DNA of 64,000 nucleotides from Xenopus tropicalis. Taxonomy: Eukaryota > Chordata > Amphibia > Anura > Pipidae. Below the pieces are notes generated by a model. That model saw only the letters and a program-made list of their open reading frames with translations. It searched no databases and was not told the DNA's origin. The position numbers and the translations under genes were made by a program. Shown here piece after piece: positions 1-10,805 of this stretch. Positions within the stretch are counted from its first letter, which is position 1. The number at the start of each line of letters is the position of its first letter. The stretch lies in NCBI RefSeq assembly GCF_000004195.4, contig NC_030684.2, positions 70,229,392 to 70,293,391 on the forward strand. Reading direction: 5' to 3'.

Positions 1-40
1 TACACGTACGATAGTATCGGTGCGTGTATGGCCAGCTTAA
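1..40. repeat. Right end of a TTAA-flanked MITE ('ggccatacacg' family)
   Basis: The first 40 bases read ...cgtgtatggccagcTTAA, the same terminus that closes the complete copy at 22189-22391. The rest of the element lies outside the window. TTAA target sites are typical of piggyBac and Kolobok superfamilies; which of the two applies is inference. Confidence 0.6.
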
Positions 41-150
41 GTTAGGTTGAAAAAAGACATACGTCCATCACGTTCAACCATAATGCCTATATATAACCTG
101 CCTAACTGCTAGCTAGCTGATCCAGAGGAAGGCAAAAAACCCCATCTCTA
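41..150 (-). repeat. LINE 3'-tail fragment (CR1/Rex type), minus strand
   Basis: Read on the minus strand this ends with gttgaacgtgatggacgt, then a T-run and 'caacctaac'. The same tail occurs on the plus strand at 39150-39262. I recognise it as the usual 3' end of a CR1/Rex-type frog LINE. It directly abuts the MITE end at 37-40. Confidence 0.5.
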
Positions 151-595
151 TTTTGCAGCAGAGGGGAAAAAAATCCTTCCTGCATCCAAGACAGCAAGAT
201 TCCTTTAATACAGTTTTTTTTTGTTTTTTTAATTATTATTCTTGCATTAATTTAAACAATGAATTGAATTACCTGTAATAGAAAAGCCTTCTGCAAAAAT
301 ATCTGATCCTTATCAAAATCTACATTTGAACAAGTTGCCTTAGGCGGGAGAGCTCAGGGGAAACCAGTACAAAATGATCCCCACACTGCTCGGTACCGAG
401 CTCGTCGCCCCCCAGTTCCTTAAACACGTGAGGGACAACGCCCCTCGTGATTGTAACGTGAGCCCAACTCACAGCTAATAGAGCTTTCTGAGATACCGCT
501 CGCCTCTCATTGCCCACTGAGCCCGCAGCCATACGCTCTGTGACATGGCACAATAAAATGGCCAAGCCTCCCACTTCCCCGCTTCAGCTGCTTCA
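151..595. other. Upstream flank of slc1a5, nothing recognised
   Basis: AT-rich to about 300, then mixed composition with scattered CpG. Only short open frames occur on either strand, and none resembles a known protein. Confidence 0.5.
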
Positions 596-945
596 TTGCG
601 CTTAAACCTTGCGGCCAAAGCAGGTCTGTGGGAGGGGGCGGTCAGGTCTGTGGGAGGGGGCGGTCAGGTCTGTGTGCGTTGGCAGCCGAGCCTTCTCTGT
701 AGCCCCGCCCCTAGGCAGGGAAAAGTCTGTGGTACTTCGGGACAAGTCATCATTGTGAGAGTGGCACAGAGCGCTGGCAGGGGAGTTCTGCCCTACACCG
801 GTAGTACCTGGCCATTCCGAGAGAGTATCGGTGCGAATAGAGAAAATAATTGAGGACAAGAGAATAACCTTAGAAAGCCGTCAGTAGCTCGCCCGATACT
901 GAGTGCCTCTGCCAGCCACAGACTCCCGTGCCCACGTGCCCAGAG
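596..945 (+). promoter_or_regulatory. Probable slc1a5 promoter and 5' UTR, with GC boxes
   Basis: GC-rich, CpG-containing stretch just upstream of the slc1a5 start codon. A 22-bp unit is tandemly duplicated at 621-642 and 643-664, and a third partial copy runs to 674. Each full unit holds a GC box (GGGGGCGGT at 634-642 and 656-664). A reverse GC box (CCCCGCCCC) lies at 703-711. No TATA box stands out. Sp1-type regulation is inferred from the boxes; the transcription start is not defined by sequence alone. Confidence 0.5.
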
Positions 946-1460
946 ATGAAGGACTCCGAGTGTAATGGCACCTCCTCTCCCGGGGAGCACCCTGTGCCTC
1001 CCGGCCTGCACCGCTCCGGAGAATCCGCTTCCTCCCCGGGCTGCGGCCCCCGGTGCCGCCGGTTCCTACGGGGAAATGTGCTGGTGTTGCTGACGGTGCT
1101 GGGAGTGATCATGGGCGCAGGGCTGGGGATGGCAGTGAGGCCGCTCAATATGTCCAAAGCCCATATCGCCTCTTTCTCCTTCCCGGGGGAGCTGCTGCTG
1201 CGCCTGCTGAAGATGATCATCCTGCCGCTGGTGGTCTGCAGTCTGGTATCCGGGGCCGCTTCCCTCCAGCCCTCCGCTCTCGGCAAGCTCGGAGGATGGG
1301 CCATGCTCTTCTTCCTCATCACCACGCTGCTGGCTTCAGGGCTGGGAGTCTGCCTGGCACTGCTAATCCGACCGGGGGTGGGAGCCCAGGTGGCACTTGG
1401 GCAAGGGGGTGGCATCCCAGAGGGCAAGGAGGTGGTAGACTCGTTCCTGGATCTGATCCG
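946..1460 (+). CDS. slc1a5: slc1a5 coding exon 1
   Basis: Encodes residues 1-171 plus two bases of codon 172: the cytoplasmic N-terminus rich in Ser, Gly and Pro, then TM1-TM3. Donor is CG|GTAAGC at 1461. The N-terminal 40 residues are the least conserved part. Confidence 0.95.
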
Positions 1461-4400
1461 GTAAGCATTCTGGCTGGGAGCCACTTACGGCAGGGTATTG
1501 GAAGGCTAGGAGCCATATTAGACCCCTTGCAAGATATACATATACCTTGTAATGGGTGTAAATGTATGGCGTGCCATGTAGCGTTATATATATATATAGC
1601 ATATGTCACTAGCGGCAGGCTGGCTGGGGATGGTTTATGGGGTTAGGGGGCTTTTTTTTTTTTTTATAAAATACATGACATCATGTTTGTGAGTATGATT
1701 AAAGTAGAGAGGAGAGTAGGAGCTTTTTGCTAATGCCTCCCCGCTACCGATTAATGTGGTTTAATCCTCAGCTGATGCAATGGCACTTGCCGGTTGTGTG
1801 AGGTGGTGACACGTGGGGCCGTCCCTTTCCTTTGACGTCAGCAAGAGTTCCAGACGTAACCCTATTGTATCATAGTGTTTGTCCCACACACTGGGGCTGC
1901 ACCATATGAATCATTGTGTGTGTATATATAGCAGCAATCTTGGGGCCTTACACATTGTGACCAGCAGAGTCAGATAGATGAAAAGTCAAAATAAAATCCA
2001 TTGTGCCCCACTTATATTGCTATGAGGCTTTGTATCTATCCTGCAGTCTATGGGTGGTGGTGAAGTTGAAGAGTTCATGTTGTAAAATGATGGTGCCCAA
2101 CTGCCCATCAGTATTATGTACAGCCTATCTCCCAGTGCCATGTAAAATGGCAACATTACTATTGCTGAGTAACTGCAGTCTATATCTTCACTATCACATG
2201 GCCAGAATAGCTTGCAACACTAGCATGACTGTGCAACCTCCAGTAGGAGGGCAGAGGGAGTGTTGCTTCACAATGTGGCGGTAAAATATATTGTTCAGTG
2301 TTTAGAAGTGTATACGCAAACTAATGAGGGGGAAAAACCCATCCATACTGGGGAACAGGACAGTATGCAGCTACTGAAACTCATTTACTACTTATTAGTA
2401 GATGAAATCAATGGCTAGGAATTTGGCCACGAATAATAATAGGGCCAACACCAGCTTTTTTTTTTTTTTATTGTTAAACGTTGTCTTTTTACTCTACTGC
2501 GCATGTGCACCTGTGTACCAGGGTACCGAGTAAGTGACTATAATCAATGGGGGTGCTTAACGTTTGGAAGCCCCCAGTTATTGAACATTCCCATCTCCTT
2601 TTAATAGTTGGAGCACATCACTACTGTGGATGATTAACGACCCCCCTCGAAGGTCACTGGATCACAATTTAAGCTACAAAAAGTTGTGCATGACTCCAAA
2701 AACAGATAATATATTTGTTGCTAGTTTTTTAATGTTCTTGTGCAAGTATAATTACAAAGGCGTTGGTTCCTGGTATTAAGATGATTCATAAATGTGAATT
2801 TTAAACACAAGTTCTGGATCTCCAGCATAACATATGGAGTGTAGTCTTGAAATTATATTATGCTGTGTTTTACAATGTTTTCTTTGTGTGCTGGAATGAA
2901 AGCAGGCAACCCTTTCTCACACGGATTTTGTGTTGGGCATGATGAGAGTACAAGACAGACATGCATATCTGTTTTTTGATGGTGCTTAGGTGCATAACAA
3001 TGGTTATACCTGCTTCCCCCCCGCCTTGTATTATATAATTGTTTCCCCTCCTTTTATTAAATCATGGTAAGGTTCACATGCAAGGGAACAAAAAATGTTA
3101 AACAATTTAGGAAAATCAGACTTAAACCACTGGTAAAATTGTTGAAGGCAGTAAATGTTTTGTATCCAGATTCCATAGAACCATCAAATGGGGGGGGGGG
3201 GGGGGGTGTCGAAGAATCACAAATTAAACTTGTTCTTTTGTTCTTGGTTAAGATATAACATACCTAGCAAGCTAACAAGGATTTTACCATAATGTAATCT
3301 ATAGCCCATAATTTATTCCATGGAAATATCCACACCTTGAGCCCTGTAATGTTCAACCAGAGAAGGGAGTTTATTGATTTGGTGCACCAAGCTCAGAATT
3401 CCAATGTAACATTCAGTAGCTTTAGGCAAATGTCTGTCGCTTGCATTGCATCTTGTGATTTTATACCCTTACACAAACAAAACGTAATGTATGCAAGGAC
3501 AGTTTCTCCTAAAACTTTTTTCAGTCAGCACTGATATTGCTCAATTCACCCTGATTGCAGTATTATTGAAATCCTATAAGGTAAATTAGGAGGTTAGAAG
3601 AATCTCATTATTTGCCATATATGCCCAGATGGCCGGGCAGTATGTTTGAAATGGTCAAGTTACTTGACCAAATCTAGGCATATACGGCCAGCATTAGTAA
3701 TTTTGCATTCTTGCAAATGTAAGTGAGCAGAAGCCAGAACTTGTATTAGTGGCTAGAGAAGATAAATGACCACAGTTATATAATTTTTTATTTTTTGGAA
3801 GAGATGCAGACAGGATTACACCTTTGCAAACAAAACTTGCAAAGGTGGTAAAAAAATACAATTGTGTTGGAATTTGGGAATAGTTGAGATATACAAATAT
3901 TGTTGATGGCTTGTCTGGGACTGTAAAAAGTAAGTAATTCCTATTCATGGTGCTGGATTGTATCCACTTATCTGTATTTATCTAGGGGCCTTTTAGTACT
4001 GTTAGTGATGCTAACCACTGTCCAATCAATCTTCTGAGAGAAACATTCAGAAATAGTCATCCAATTCTTTGTGTGACTGGTTTGTCATTAAGTGTGTATT
4101 TTTCTTTTTCATTTTACAGAAATATTTTTCCATCAAACTTGGTGTCTGCTGCTTTTCAGTCGGTGAGTTACATAGATTTCTGTAGTGATTATGTGATCAA
4201 TGCATGTGTGTTACGATTCCAGTATAATCTATGTCCTGTGTTTCCACAGTATGCCACAAGTTATAAACTTGAACTTGTAAATACCAGTGCAAATGGAGAG
4301 ATGAACAACACATGGGTTAAGGTAAGAACTAATGACTTTTGTTGAGTAAGGTGAATCCATGTTTAAGTCAGTGTCTCATTGTATCTTTTTTTATGTATTA

Positions 4401-7400
4401 ACTTCAGGTTCCCTATGGCCAGGAGGTAGAGGGCATGAACATATTGGGGTTGGTGGTTTTTGCCATCGTTTTTGGAATTGCACTTAGAAAGCTGGGCCCT
4501 GAAGGAGAAATTCTTATTCGATTCTTCAACTCTTTCAATGAGGCTACTATGGTTTTGGTGACGTGGATCATGTGGTATGTAAGGGTAGCATATGCTCATT
4601 TATATTTTTTACCGTCTCTCTGCGTGTGTGTCTACATGCACTATTAGATTATTAATAGTTTTTTTTTCCTTTCTGCTCTGTTTCTTCATAAGCATTGCAT
4701 AATAACAGTTATTCTCTTATTTAAGGTATGCCCCACTTGGTATCATGTTCCTTGTGGCAGGCAAGATTGTGGAGATGGAAGATGTTGTCCAGCTTTTCAC
4801 CAGTTTGGGGAAATACATATCTTGCTGCATTGTTGGGCATATCATACATGGACTGCTGGTACTTCCACTCATCTATTTTGCCTTTACTCGGAAGAACCCA
4901 TACCGCTTCCTGTGGGGAATTGTGAGTGCACTTGCAACAGCATTTGGGACATCCTCCAGGTAACAAAGATAGTGGACATACACAAACACCATTGCATTAG
5001 GCACGTGTTAGAGAAACTATCCTCTATAACAGTGATCCTCAACCAGTGGCTCGGGGGCAACATGTTGCTCACCAACCCCTTGGATGTTGCTCTCCGTGCC
5101 CCCAAACCAGGTCGTTATATTTATTCAGTCAGGAATTCAAAAATAAGATTTACTACCAAATAAAGCCCCTGTAAGCTTATAGTGTGCATAGAGGCTGCCT
5201 AATAGCCAATCTTAGCCCTTATTTGGCACCTCCATGAACTTTTATGGTGCTTGTGTTGCTCCCCAAGCCTTTTTACATTTGACTGTGGATCACGAATAAG
5301 AAAGGTTGCTCTACAACAATTTCAAATTTCCACTTCTTTCTCTGCTGGTTGATGCCCTACCCCCCCCCCCTCCCCCTTCATTAGGACCATGGTGGCATAT
5401 CTGTAGAATTTTTCCTACTTTTTGTAATGCTCACATGCCTGAAAACTACTTACAAGCACATTTTTGTTACCTCTGCTTTAAAGTTGAGTAAAGTCGATAT
5501 GAATTTTACACTGCAAGTAGTAAACACAGGCTTTTCTGTGTCAAAGTTTAGAACCATAACAAATTGGACATGTTATGAATGCAATGTACAGTATGCCCTT
5601 TTCCCTATAGTCAAGTGTAAGAAGACCTTTTTATGATATAGGCAGGCCCGGATTTGTGGAAAGGCCCGGGCCTAGGGCGGCACAAGTTTAGGGGCGGCAT
5701 GCCGCCCCGCCGCAACAGAATTTAAAAATTTGGCTCCCATGCAGAACAGTCGGGACCTCTCCCCACTGCTCCATATGGGAGTTTAAATGTGCGATTGCTC
5801 ATGCGCATTGGGAACGCATGATCGCGCATGCGCACTCGGGGGAGAGGGCGCGCGCAATTGCGCACTCGCGGGGGCGGCGGCGGCCTCGGGGCGCCCAGAA
5901 GTTAAATCCGGCTCTGGATATAGGTGTAGTACAGCCCTCTTATTGGAAAGGCTTCAAACACATTTTTAATAATGAAAAAACAACAAAACTAGTATTACTG
6001 TTTAATGCAATTGTTACTTTGGACTGAGGATATTTACATCCTGTTTAAACATGTAACACTTGCGTGTTTCTTTGTATTCCTGTAGTTCTGCCACACTTCC
6101 ACTGATGATGAAATGTGTAGAGGAAAGGAATGGTGTTTCCAAACAGATCAGTCGGTTCATTCTTCCTATTGGAGCCACAGTGAATATGGATGGTGCTGCT
6201 CTTTTTCAGTGTGTAGCAGCTGTATTTATTGCCCAGCTTAACAACGTCTCCCTTGACTTCATCCAAATCATCACCATTCTGTGAGTATTGCCCCTCACAC
6301 CAAATTACAGTTTGTATTGTCTTTTCCCCAGGCGAAAACATATTTAATAATTGTTCATTAAACCCTCTTCAATAGTGTGACAGCTACAGCTTCCAGTGTT
6401 GGAGCAGCTGGTATCCCTGCCGGGGGCGTTCTGACTCTTGCTATAATCTTAGAAGCTGTGAGTCTTCCAACAAATGACATTTCACTTATCCTGGCTGTGG
6501 ACTGGCTGGTGTGAGTATCATTCATTCATTCTACTTGTGTTTATTTTCAGTTTCTTATTCTGTGAATAAAAGACAGATTTTACATAGGTAGTCTATTTAG
6601 ATTAGGACATTTCTTGTCTAATCAGTGTCCCCAGATGTGTTGAGATTGCCATGCACATTTCGTTTAGAAGGTTTGCTCTTTTTAACCATACAAGTCTTGG
6701 CCATGCATGTCACCTCAGGGTTTAGTATTGGCAGACCATCAATTACCTCTTGAAACTGAACAAAAATCTGCTGCAAAGTTATATTGCTGGTAGGTGAAGA
6801 AACAATAGGAGCCACAACTCCTCTTTACATACTGCAGACCCTGTCACTGCTGAACTTCAGATGAGATTCAGAAACAAATAGCACTTAAATCATGTTGGTT
6901 AAGAATTGCCCACTGTATAGTAAATAGCTGCAGAATTGGGATGATTTTTTGCCAGCAACAGGCTACTGTTTAGATTTGGGTATTGGCTCTCATACATAGT
7001 ACAGGTATGGAAAACCTGTTATTCAGAGTCCACTTTAAGTAAATCTTTTTTTTTTTTCACTGTAAGAAAACAGTAGCTTGTACTTGATGGTAACTAGGCT
7101 GTATGAATCCATATTATTGGCAAAACAATCCTATTATTATTTACTGGTTAAATTATTTTTCGTAGACTTAAGATACCGTGATCCAAATTATGGAAAGATC
7201 ACTTATCCAGATACCCCAGGTTCCAATCATTCCGGACAATTGTCCCATTCATGCACATAAAACATGCTACAAAAAATGTCCTGCAAGGCTACTAACATAT
7301 TAACTTACTGTATATACTCGAGTATAAGCCTAGTTTTTCAGCACCCAAAATGTGCTAAAAAAGTCACCCTCGGCTTATACTCGAGTCGGGTGCCATGGGT

Positions 7401-8476
7401 CCCTCCAGACTAGCACCCTCTGTCCTTTGTGTGCAAATTAGGCCACCTGCAACCAGACCCTCCAGTGCCCTGGCCCACTCCCAGTCGTAATACTTATTCC
7501 CCCTAACATGTCCTCCAGGACTGGGTCTGCTGCCAGTTTGCCAATGCGCAATGAGCGTGGGGTAGTACTCATATTGTTTTTGTTGACTTCTCCACTTACA
7601 GAGCTAGTTTACCATTTTTCTTTTAAATAAATATTTAAAAACATATACCCCACTGATGCCTCAATTTATGTAATTTACTGGTTTTTATTTTGATTATTTA
7701 AACTTAGCAGTAGCTGCTGCATTTCCCACCCTAGGCTTATACTCGAGTTAATAAGTTTTTCCAGTTTTCTTAGGTAAAATTAGGTACCTCGGCTTATATT
7801 CGGATCGGCTTATACTCAAGTATATACGGTAATTTATAACAATTGCAGAAAATGACCGAGTTTGGCATACCAGTCCCATTAACCTGTAATGTATATATTC
7901 CTGCCACTGTCCACTGAAGTATGTGACTTTTGGTGTGCTGCTCTGGGCAGAATATTTGTGGCTGATGGAGACTCAAAGTTTCCTGTATCTTTTGTTTTTC
8001 AATTTTGCAAACAAATTGTATCCTGCAGACCTGTTATGTGATTAGAGAAGAATTTCTTTCTGCCCCTTTTAGATTGTCTGTAAAGGGACGGTAGTAATTA
8101 AAATACACAAAGGGCTGTAGGTCTGACTACCATATCTATCTATCTAGCTCTTAAGCAACCTATAACCTAGTTCTTAAGCAACTGTAACTTCAGTAACCTA
8201 ACATGTATTTATCACTTTGACACTCACTGCTCCTTTGTCTTACCCTTTCTCAGTGACCGCACATGCACTGTACTAAATGTGGAAGGTGATGCCTTTGGCG
8301 CAGGGCTCCTCCAAGTATACAGCGACCGGACAGCCTCAAGTAGTGAGGGGACAGAGCTGGCAGCAGTACAAGTTGAAATTCCTGGAGACCATCCTGAAGG
8401 TGACCCACTCCTAAAAAAGCACGCACCGTTAATCAGCGATGGTGCAAGTGCCCTGGAAAAGGAGTCTACCATGTGA
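946..8476 (+). CDS. slc1a5: Neutral amino acid transporter B(0) (ASCT2), whole gene, 8 coding exons
   Basis: Sodium-dependent exchanger of neutral amino acids such as glutamine, in the plasma membrane; SLC1 family. Coding exons: 946-1460, 4120-4162, 4250-4321, 4408-4574, 4726-4959, 6086-6280, 6376-6510, 8254-8476. All introns are GT-AG and phases join without a break to give 527 aa (human 541, from memory). First in-frame ATG is 946; the frame is open upstream but has no earlier ATG. TM1 is about residues 44-64, TM2 81-104, TM3 117-142. Two sequons, N197 and N205, lie in the variable extracellular loop. HP1 carries the serine-rich tip (residues 342-345), TM7 the NMDG sodium/substrate motif (377-380), HP2 'GIPAGG'. 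'VDRTC' near residues 454-458 keeps the Asp and Cys that mark ASCT2 in TM8. The C-terminus EKESTM resembles human EKESVM. Match to human SLC1A5 is strong across exons 4-8, so the paralog ASCT1 is unlikely. Confidence 0.97.
1461..4119 (+). other. slc1a5 intron 1: low-complexity tracts only
   Basis: Contains a TA-rich run near 1584-1598, T-runs near 1652 and 2457, and a 17-base G run at 3190-3206. A segment near 2470-2510 shares 'ctttttactctactgcgcatg' with 24834-24857, so an old MITE fragment is likely there. No coding exon seen. Confidence 0.5.
4120..4162 (+). CDS. slc1a5: slc1a5 coding exon 2 (43 bp)
   Basis: Very short exon after the acceptor TTTTACAG. It completes Arg172 and encodes [14 protein letters not shown], nearly identical to human SLC1A5 after TM3. 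Donor TCG|GTGAGT at 4163; the next intron is 87 bp. Confidence 0.95.
4250..4321 (+). CDS. slc1a5: slc1a5 coding exon 3 (variable extracellular loop)
   Basis: 72 bp, residues 187-210, phase 0 at both ends. Carries the two N-glycosylation sequons (N197-T-S and N205-N-T). This loop differs from human, as expected for the SLC1 family. Acceptor TTTCCACAG, donor AAG|GTAAGA. Confidence 0.93.
4408..4574 (+). CDS. slc1a5: slc1a5 coding exon 4
   Basis: 167 bp. Encodes '[20 protein letters not shown]' and '[13 protein letters not shown]', TM4c-TM5 of the SLC1 fold. Donor TG|GTATGT at 4575 splits the Trp codon completed by exon 5. Confidence 0.96.
4726..4959 (+). CDS. slc1a5: slc1a5 coding exon 5
   Basis: 234 bp after acceptor TTATTTAAG. 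Encodes '[13 protein letters not shown]', '[14 protein letters not shown]' and 'ATAFGTSS' into the HP1 serine tip. Human has Thr-Pro after the WGIV segment and this copy has Ser-Ala. Donor AG|GTAACA at 4960. Confidence 0.96.
5030..5308. mobile_element. hAT (Charlie-like) MITE copy in slc1a5 intron 5
   Basis: Begins CAGTGATCCTCAACCAGTGG and ends ...AAAGGTTG. Related to the copies at 43459-43703 and 46363-46605. Flanks CTCTATAA (5022-5029) and CTCTACAA (5309-5316) match at 7 of 8 positions, as expected for an aged hAT target duplication. The right terminus has lost about 10 bases of the inverted repeat. Confidence 0.7.
5643..5916. mobile_element. hAT-type MITE with perfect 8-bp target duplication
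   Basis: Inverted ends CAGGCCCGGATTTGT and (reverse strand) CAGAGCCGGATTTAA. The 8-bp sequence GATATAGG lies on both sides (5635-5642 and 5917-5924). The 274-bp body is strongly GC- and CpG-rich, unlike the surrounding intron. No transposase. Lies in slc1a5 intron 5. Confidence 0.85.
6086..6280 (+). CDS. slc1a5: slc1a5 coding exon 6
   Basis: 195 bp. Completes the HP1 serine run, then '[13 protein letters not shown]', '[20 protein letters not shown]' and TM7. The NMDG motif is at residues 377-380. Acceptor CTGTAG, donor CT|GTGAGT. Confidence 0.96.
6376..6510 (+). CDS. slc1a5: slc1a5 coding exon 7
   Basis: 135 bp. Encodes '[20 protein letters not shown]' (HP2, the extracellular gate) and the start of TM8 up to 'AVDWLV'. 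Acceptor CAATAG, donor GT|GTGAGT; the upstream intron is only 95 bp. Confidence 0.96.
7001..7245. mobile_element. Palindromic 'acaggtatggg' MITE, diverged copy
   Basis: Starts acaggtatggaaaacctgtt and contains 'tgtacttgatggtaacta' and 'gatccaaattatggaaagatc'. Same family as 13170-13503, 13863-14845, 22912-23215 and 57056-57306. A very common frog repeat; its superfamily is not certain from sequence alone. Lies in slc1a5 intron 7. Confidence 0.65.
7310..7828. mobile_element. MITE with 'tatactcgagtataagcc' inverted ends
   Basis: Left end TATATACTCGAGTATAAGCC and right end GGCTTATACTCAAGTATATA form near-perfect inverted repeats, and the motif recurs internally (7371-7386, 7735-7747, 7790-7815). 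About 520 bp, no coding capacity. Superfamily unknown to me. In slc1a5 intron 7. Confidence 0.7.
8254..8476 (+). CDS. slc1a5: slc1a5 coding exon 8 and stop
   Basis: 223 bp including TGA at 8474-8476. Starts with '[20 protein letters not shown]' of TM8, then the cytoplasmic tail. The tail diverges from human except for the 'NPLLK'-like 'DPLLK' and the final EKESTM. Confidence 0.96.
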
Positions 8477-9999
8477 GGAACTACTGACTGCAGAAGGACC
8501 ATGTTGGTTCAACTGTCAGTGCAGAACCCAAGGACTGATCCAATTCTGGGCCTGGGGTTGGACAAATTGTACAGCTCAAGGGCTTTTATTTTTATATATT
8601 ATTTTTTTAACTTATGTTCACTGTTATCAGGACAGTTAGGTACTCTCAGTGGATCAGGTCAGTCCTTTTTTATTTCTAACTTCTACTTTGCTTAAGTCTT
8701 AGAACAAGTTTTACTACCAGAAAAGATGTACATACTCATGGGTGTTTTTAGTTGTGTTTGAAATGTGGTGTATATTGATGCTTTCCACCGTGCTCCAGAG
8801 CAAGTGTTACCTGGGCTCAGTCTGCCTTGTGGACAACTTTCTCACACCTATGGGAGTGATCATAAACACTGAATGAAATGAATGAAATTTTATTTTTTTC
8901 ATCAAGTTTTGCAATAATCTGTACTTCAGTGTGTTTAGACCCAGTCTTTTTATGTTTTTGTGGAATGTATGAAAATCTAACACATTCAATGCAATTTATG
9001 GGAAAAAGCACATGGATATGTACCCAAAGGGACAGGCCAGGGTTTAGGAGCATCCTTACCCTTAAACTGAAAGTAGAAAATTTAACAGATCAACTTAAAG
9101 TTAAAGGGGTAGTTTACGTTAATATTAACTTCTAGTGTGGTGTAGGCCAGTGGTTTCCAGGCTTTTTCTAGTTTAAGATCCCTTATGTCTGGGTCCCCAG
9201 TATCTTATAGCAAAATTAAGTATTGCTATATCACCCATTCAGCCACCATTCCACTAATTTCTGGCAGCTATTCTCTGCCCAATCTCATCCAAAATGGCCT
9301 TCAAGCTTGGCTTCCAAGAAAAAAAAAAACATGGGGCCAGGCACCCAGCCCCCTTCCCTTTTGTTTTGAGTTATCGACTACCAGATGTTCAGTTGCAGGA
9401 TCAAAGAAGCAGAAAAGGAAGGCTAATCACTCAAAAACATAGAAAACTAAATGAATAGTTGCTTATGTCAGTCCATCTATGGCATTTTAATGTAAAGGTA
9501 AACTTCCCCCTTTTATTTACTCAAGTGAGGATATTTCTTGAAGGGTCACTTATGTGAGGTCAGTTTCCTCACACCCTGTTACACACAATGCTGCAGGGAG
9601 CTGTGTCTTTATACAGCCCTAATGTATGTATGTTTTGAATATGTATGTCTGTGTGTATGGATACTGTATGTCTTTTGTGTGAGGGAGAAACCCCTGATTT
9701 TATGAAGTGTTTACTTAATGGACCAAATGAGAGCATAGTTGTGCCATTGCATACTTTGTGTACATAAGTACATTTTATGTTATTTTACACAACTTATTTG
9801 CAATGGAAACACAAATGACAGTTGATGAATAATCACCACAAGATAAAACAAATCTGTTACATGTTTCTCAGAGTATACCGGGTATGGCTATAGAGCACAC
9901 CAACCAAACAAGTCTGCCAGTGTACACAAGCGTGCATGCACTAATGGACCACAGAGGCTCTCAAGGGAAATGAGGATGTATAGAACATGAAGTAATAAA
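8477..9999 (+). other. slc1a5: Probable slc1a5 3' UTR
   Basis: Sequence downstream of the slc1a5 stop up to a candidate AATAAA at 9994-9999. Contains 'ttaaaggggtagtttacg' at 9101-9118, the terminus of a T2/Kolobok-like MITE. The true 3' end cannot be fixed without transcripts. Confidence 0.35.
9994..9999 (+). terminator. Candidate slc1a5 poly(A) signal
   Basis: AATAAA about 1.5 kb past the stop codon, followed by AT-rich then T/G-containing sequence. It is the clearest hexamer I noticed in this stretch; not proven. Confidence 0.3.
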
Positions 10000-10385
10000 A
10001 ATATAAATCCTCCCATTGCCTGTGAATGTGTTATTTATAGAATACTATAGAAGAAAGATATGAGCATTCTAGGTACAGCAAGACTGAGTGAATAATGAAC
10101 AATATGTAGTCCTTAAATGGACCTATGTCTTCCTTTTTTTATTGGGTACCGTTTTCTATTCATGCAGTAACAGCCAATCAGCTATTGGCTGTGACAGATC
10201 TAGTGCAGTAAAAGAAGTAAAAACAAACTGCTCTAACTTTGCTAATTATCACTGTGTCCTGCTTACAATAGGGATGTTTAGTGAAATAAAATTAGTGCTT
10301 ACATAACGAGGTGATTTGTGTTTCCATAAAGCAAGATTGAGGAGGTTCAGTTTAGGGCAACCATGTTAATTAAACAGTATACTAA

Positions 10386-10805
10386 GGGGCTGATTTACTT
10401 ACCCACGAACGGGTCGAATGGAGTCCGATTGCGTTTTTTTCGTAATGATCTGTATTTTGCGATTTTTTCGTATGTTTTGCGATTTTTTCGGATTCTTTAC
10501 GAATTTTTCGTTACCAATACGATTTTTGCGTAAAAACGCGAGTTTTCCTATCCATTACGAAAGTTGCGTAAAAAGTTGCGCATTTTTCGCGTAAGTTTTA
10601 ACGCTATGAAAAATGCGCAACTTTTTACGCAACTTTCGTAATGGATAGGAAAACTCGCGTTTTTACGCAAAAATCGTATTGGTAACGAAAAATTCGTAAA
10701 GAATCCGAAAAAATCGCAAAACATACGAAAAAGTCGCAAAATGTTCGTTTTCAAGTCGGAACTTTTCCAATTCGGGTCGGATTCGTGGGTTAGTAAATCA
10801 GCCCC
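10386..10805. mobile_element. Harbinger-like hairpin MITE (ggggctgatttact ends)
   Basis: Ends GGGGCTGATTTACTTACC and its near-exact inverse, ending 'agtaaatcagcccc'. Outside them lie TAA (10383-10385) and TTA (10806-10808). The inner 10510-10695 folds on itself as an almost perfect inverted repeat around 10600, rich in 'cgtaaaaagttgcgc'-type words. Related copies: 33954-34431, 61719-62282 and, more distantly, 36790-37422. The Harbinger label rests on 3-bp TWA-like duplications at related copies. Confidence 0.75.

Noticed and set aside
928..945. Extension of slc1a5 upstream of 946
   Set aside because: The frame is open but begins at GTG; the first ATG in frame is 946.
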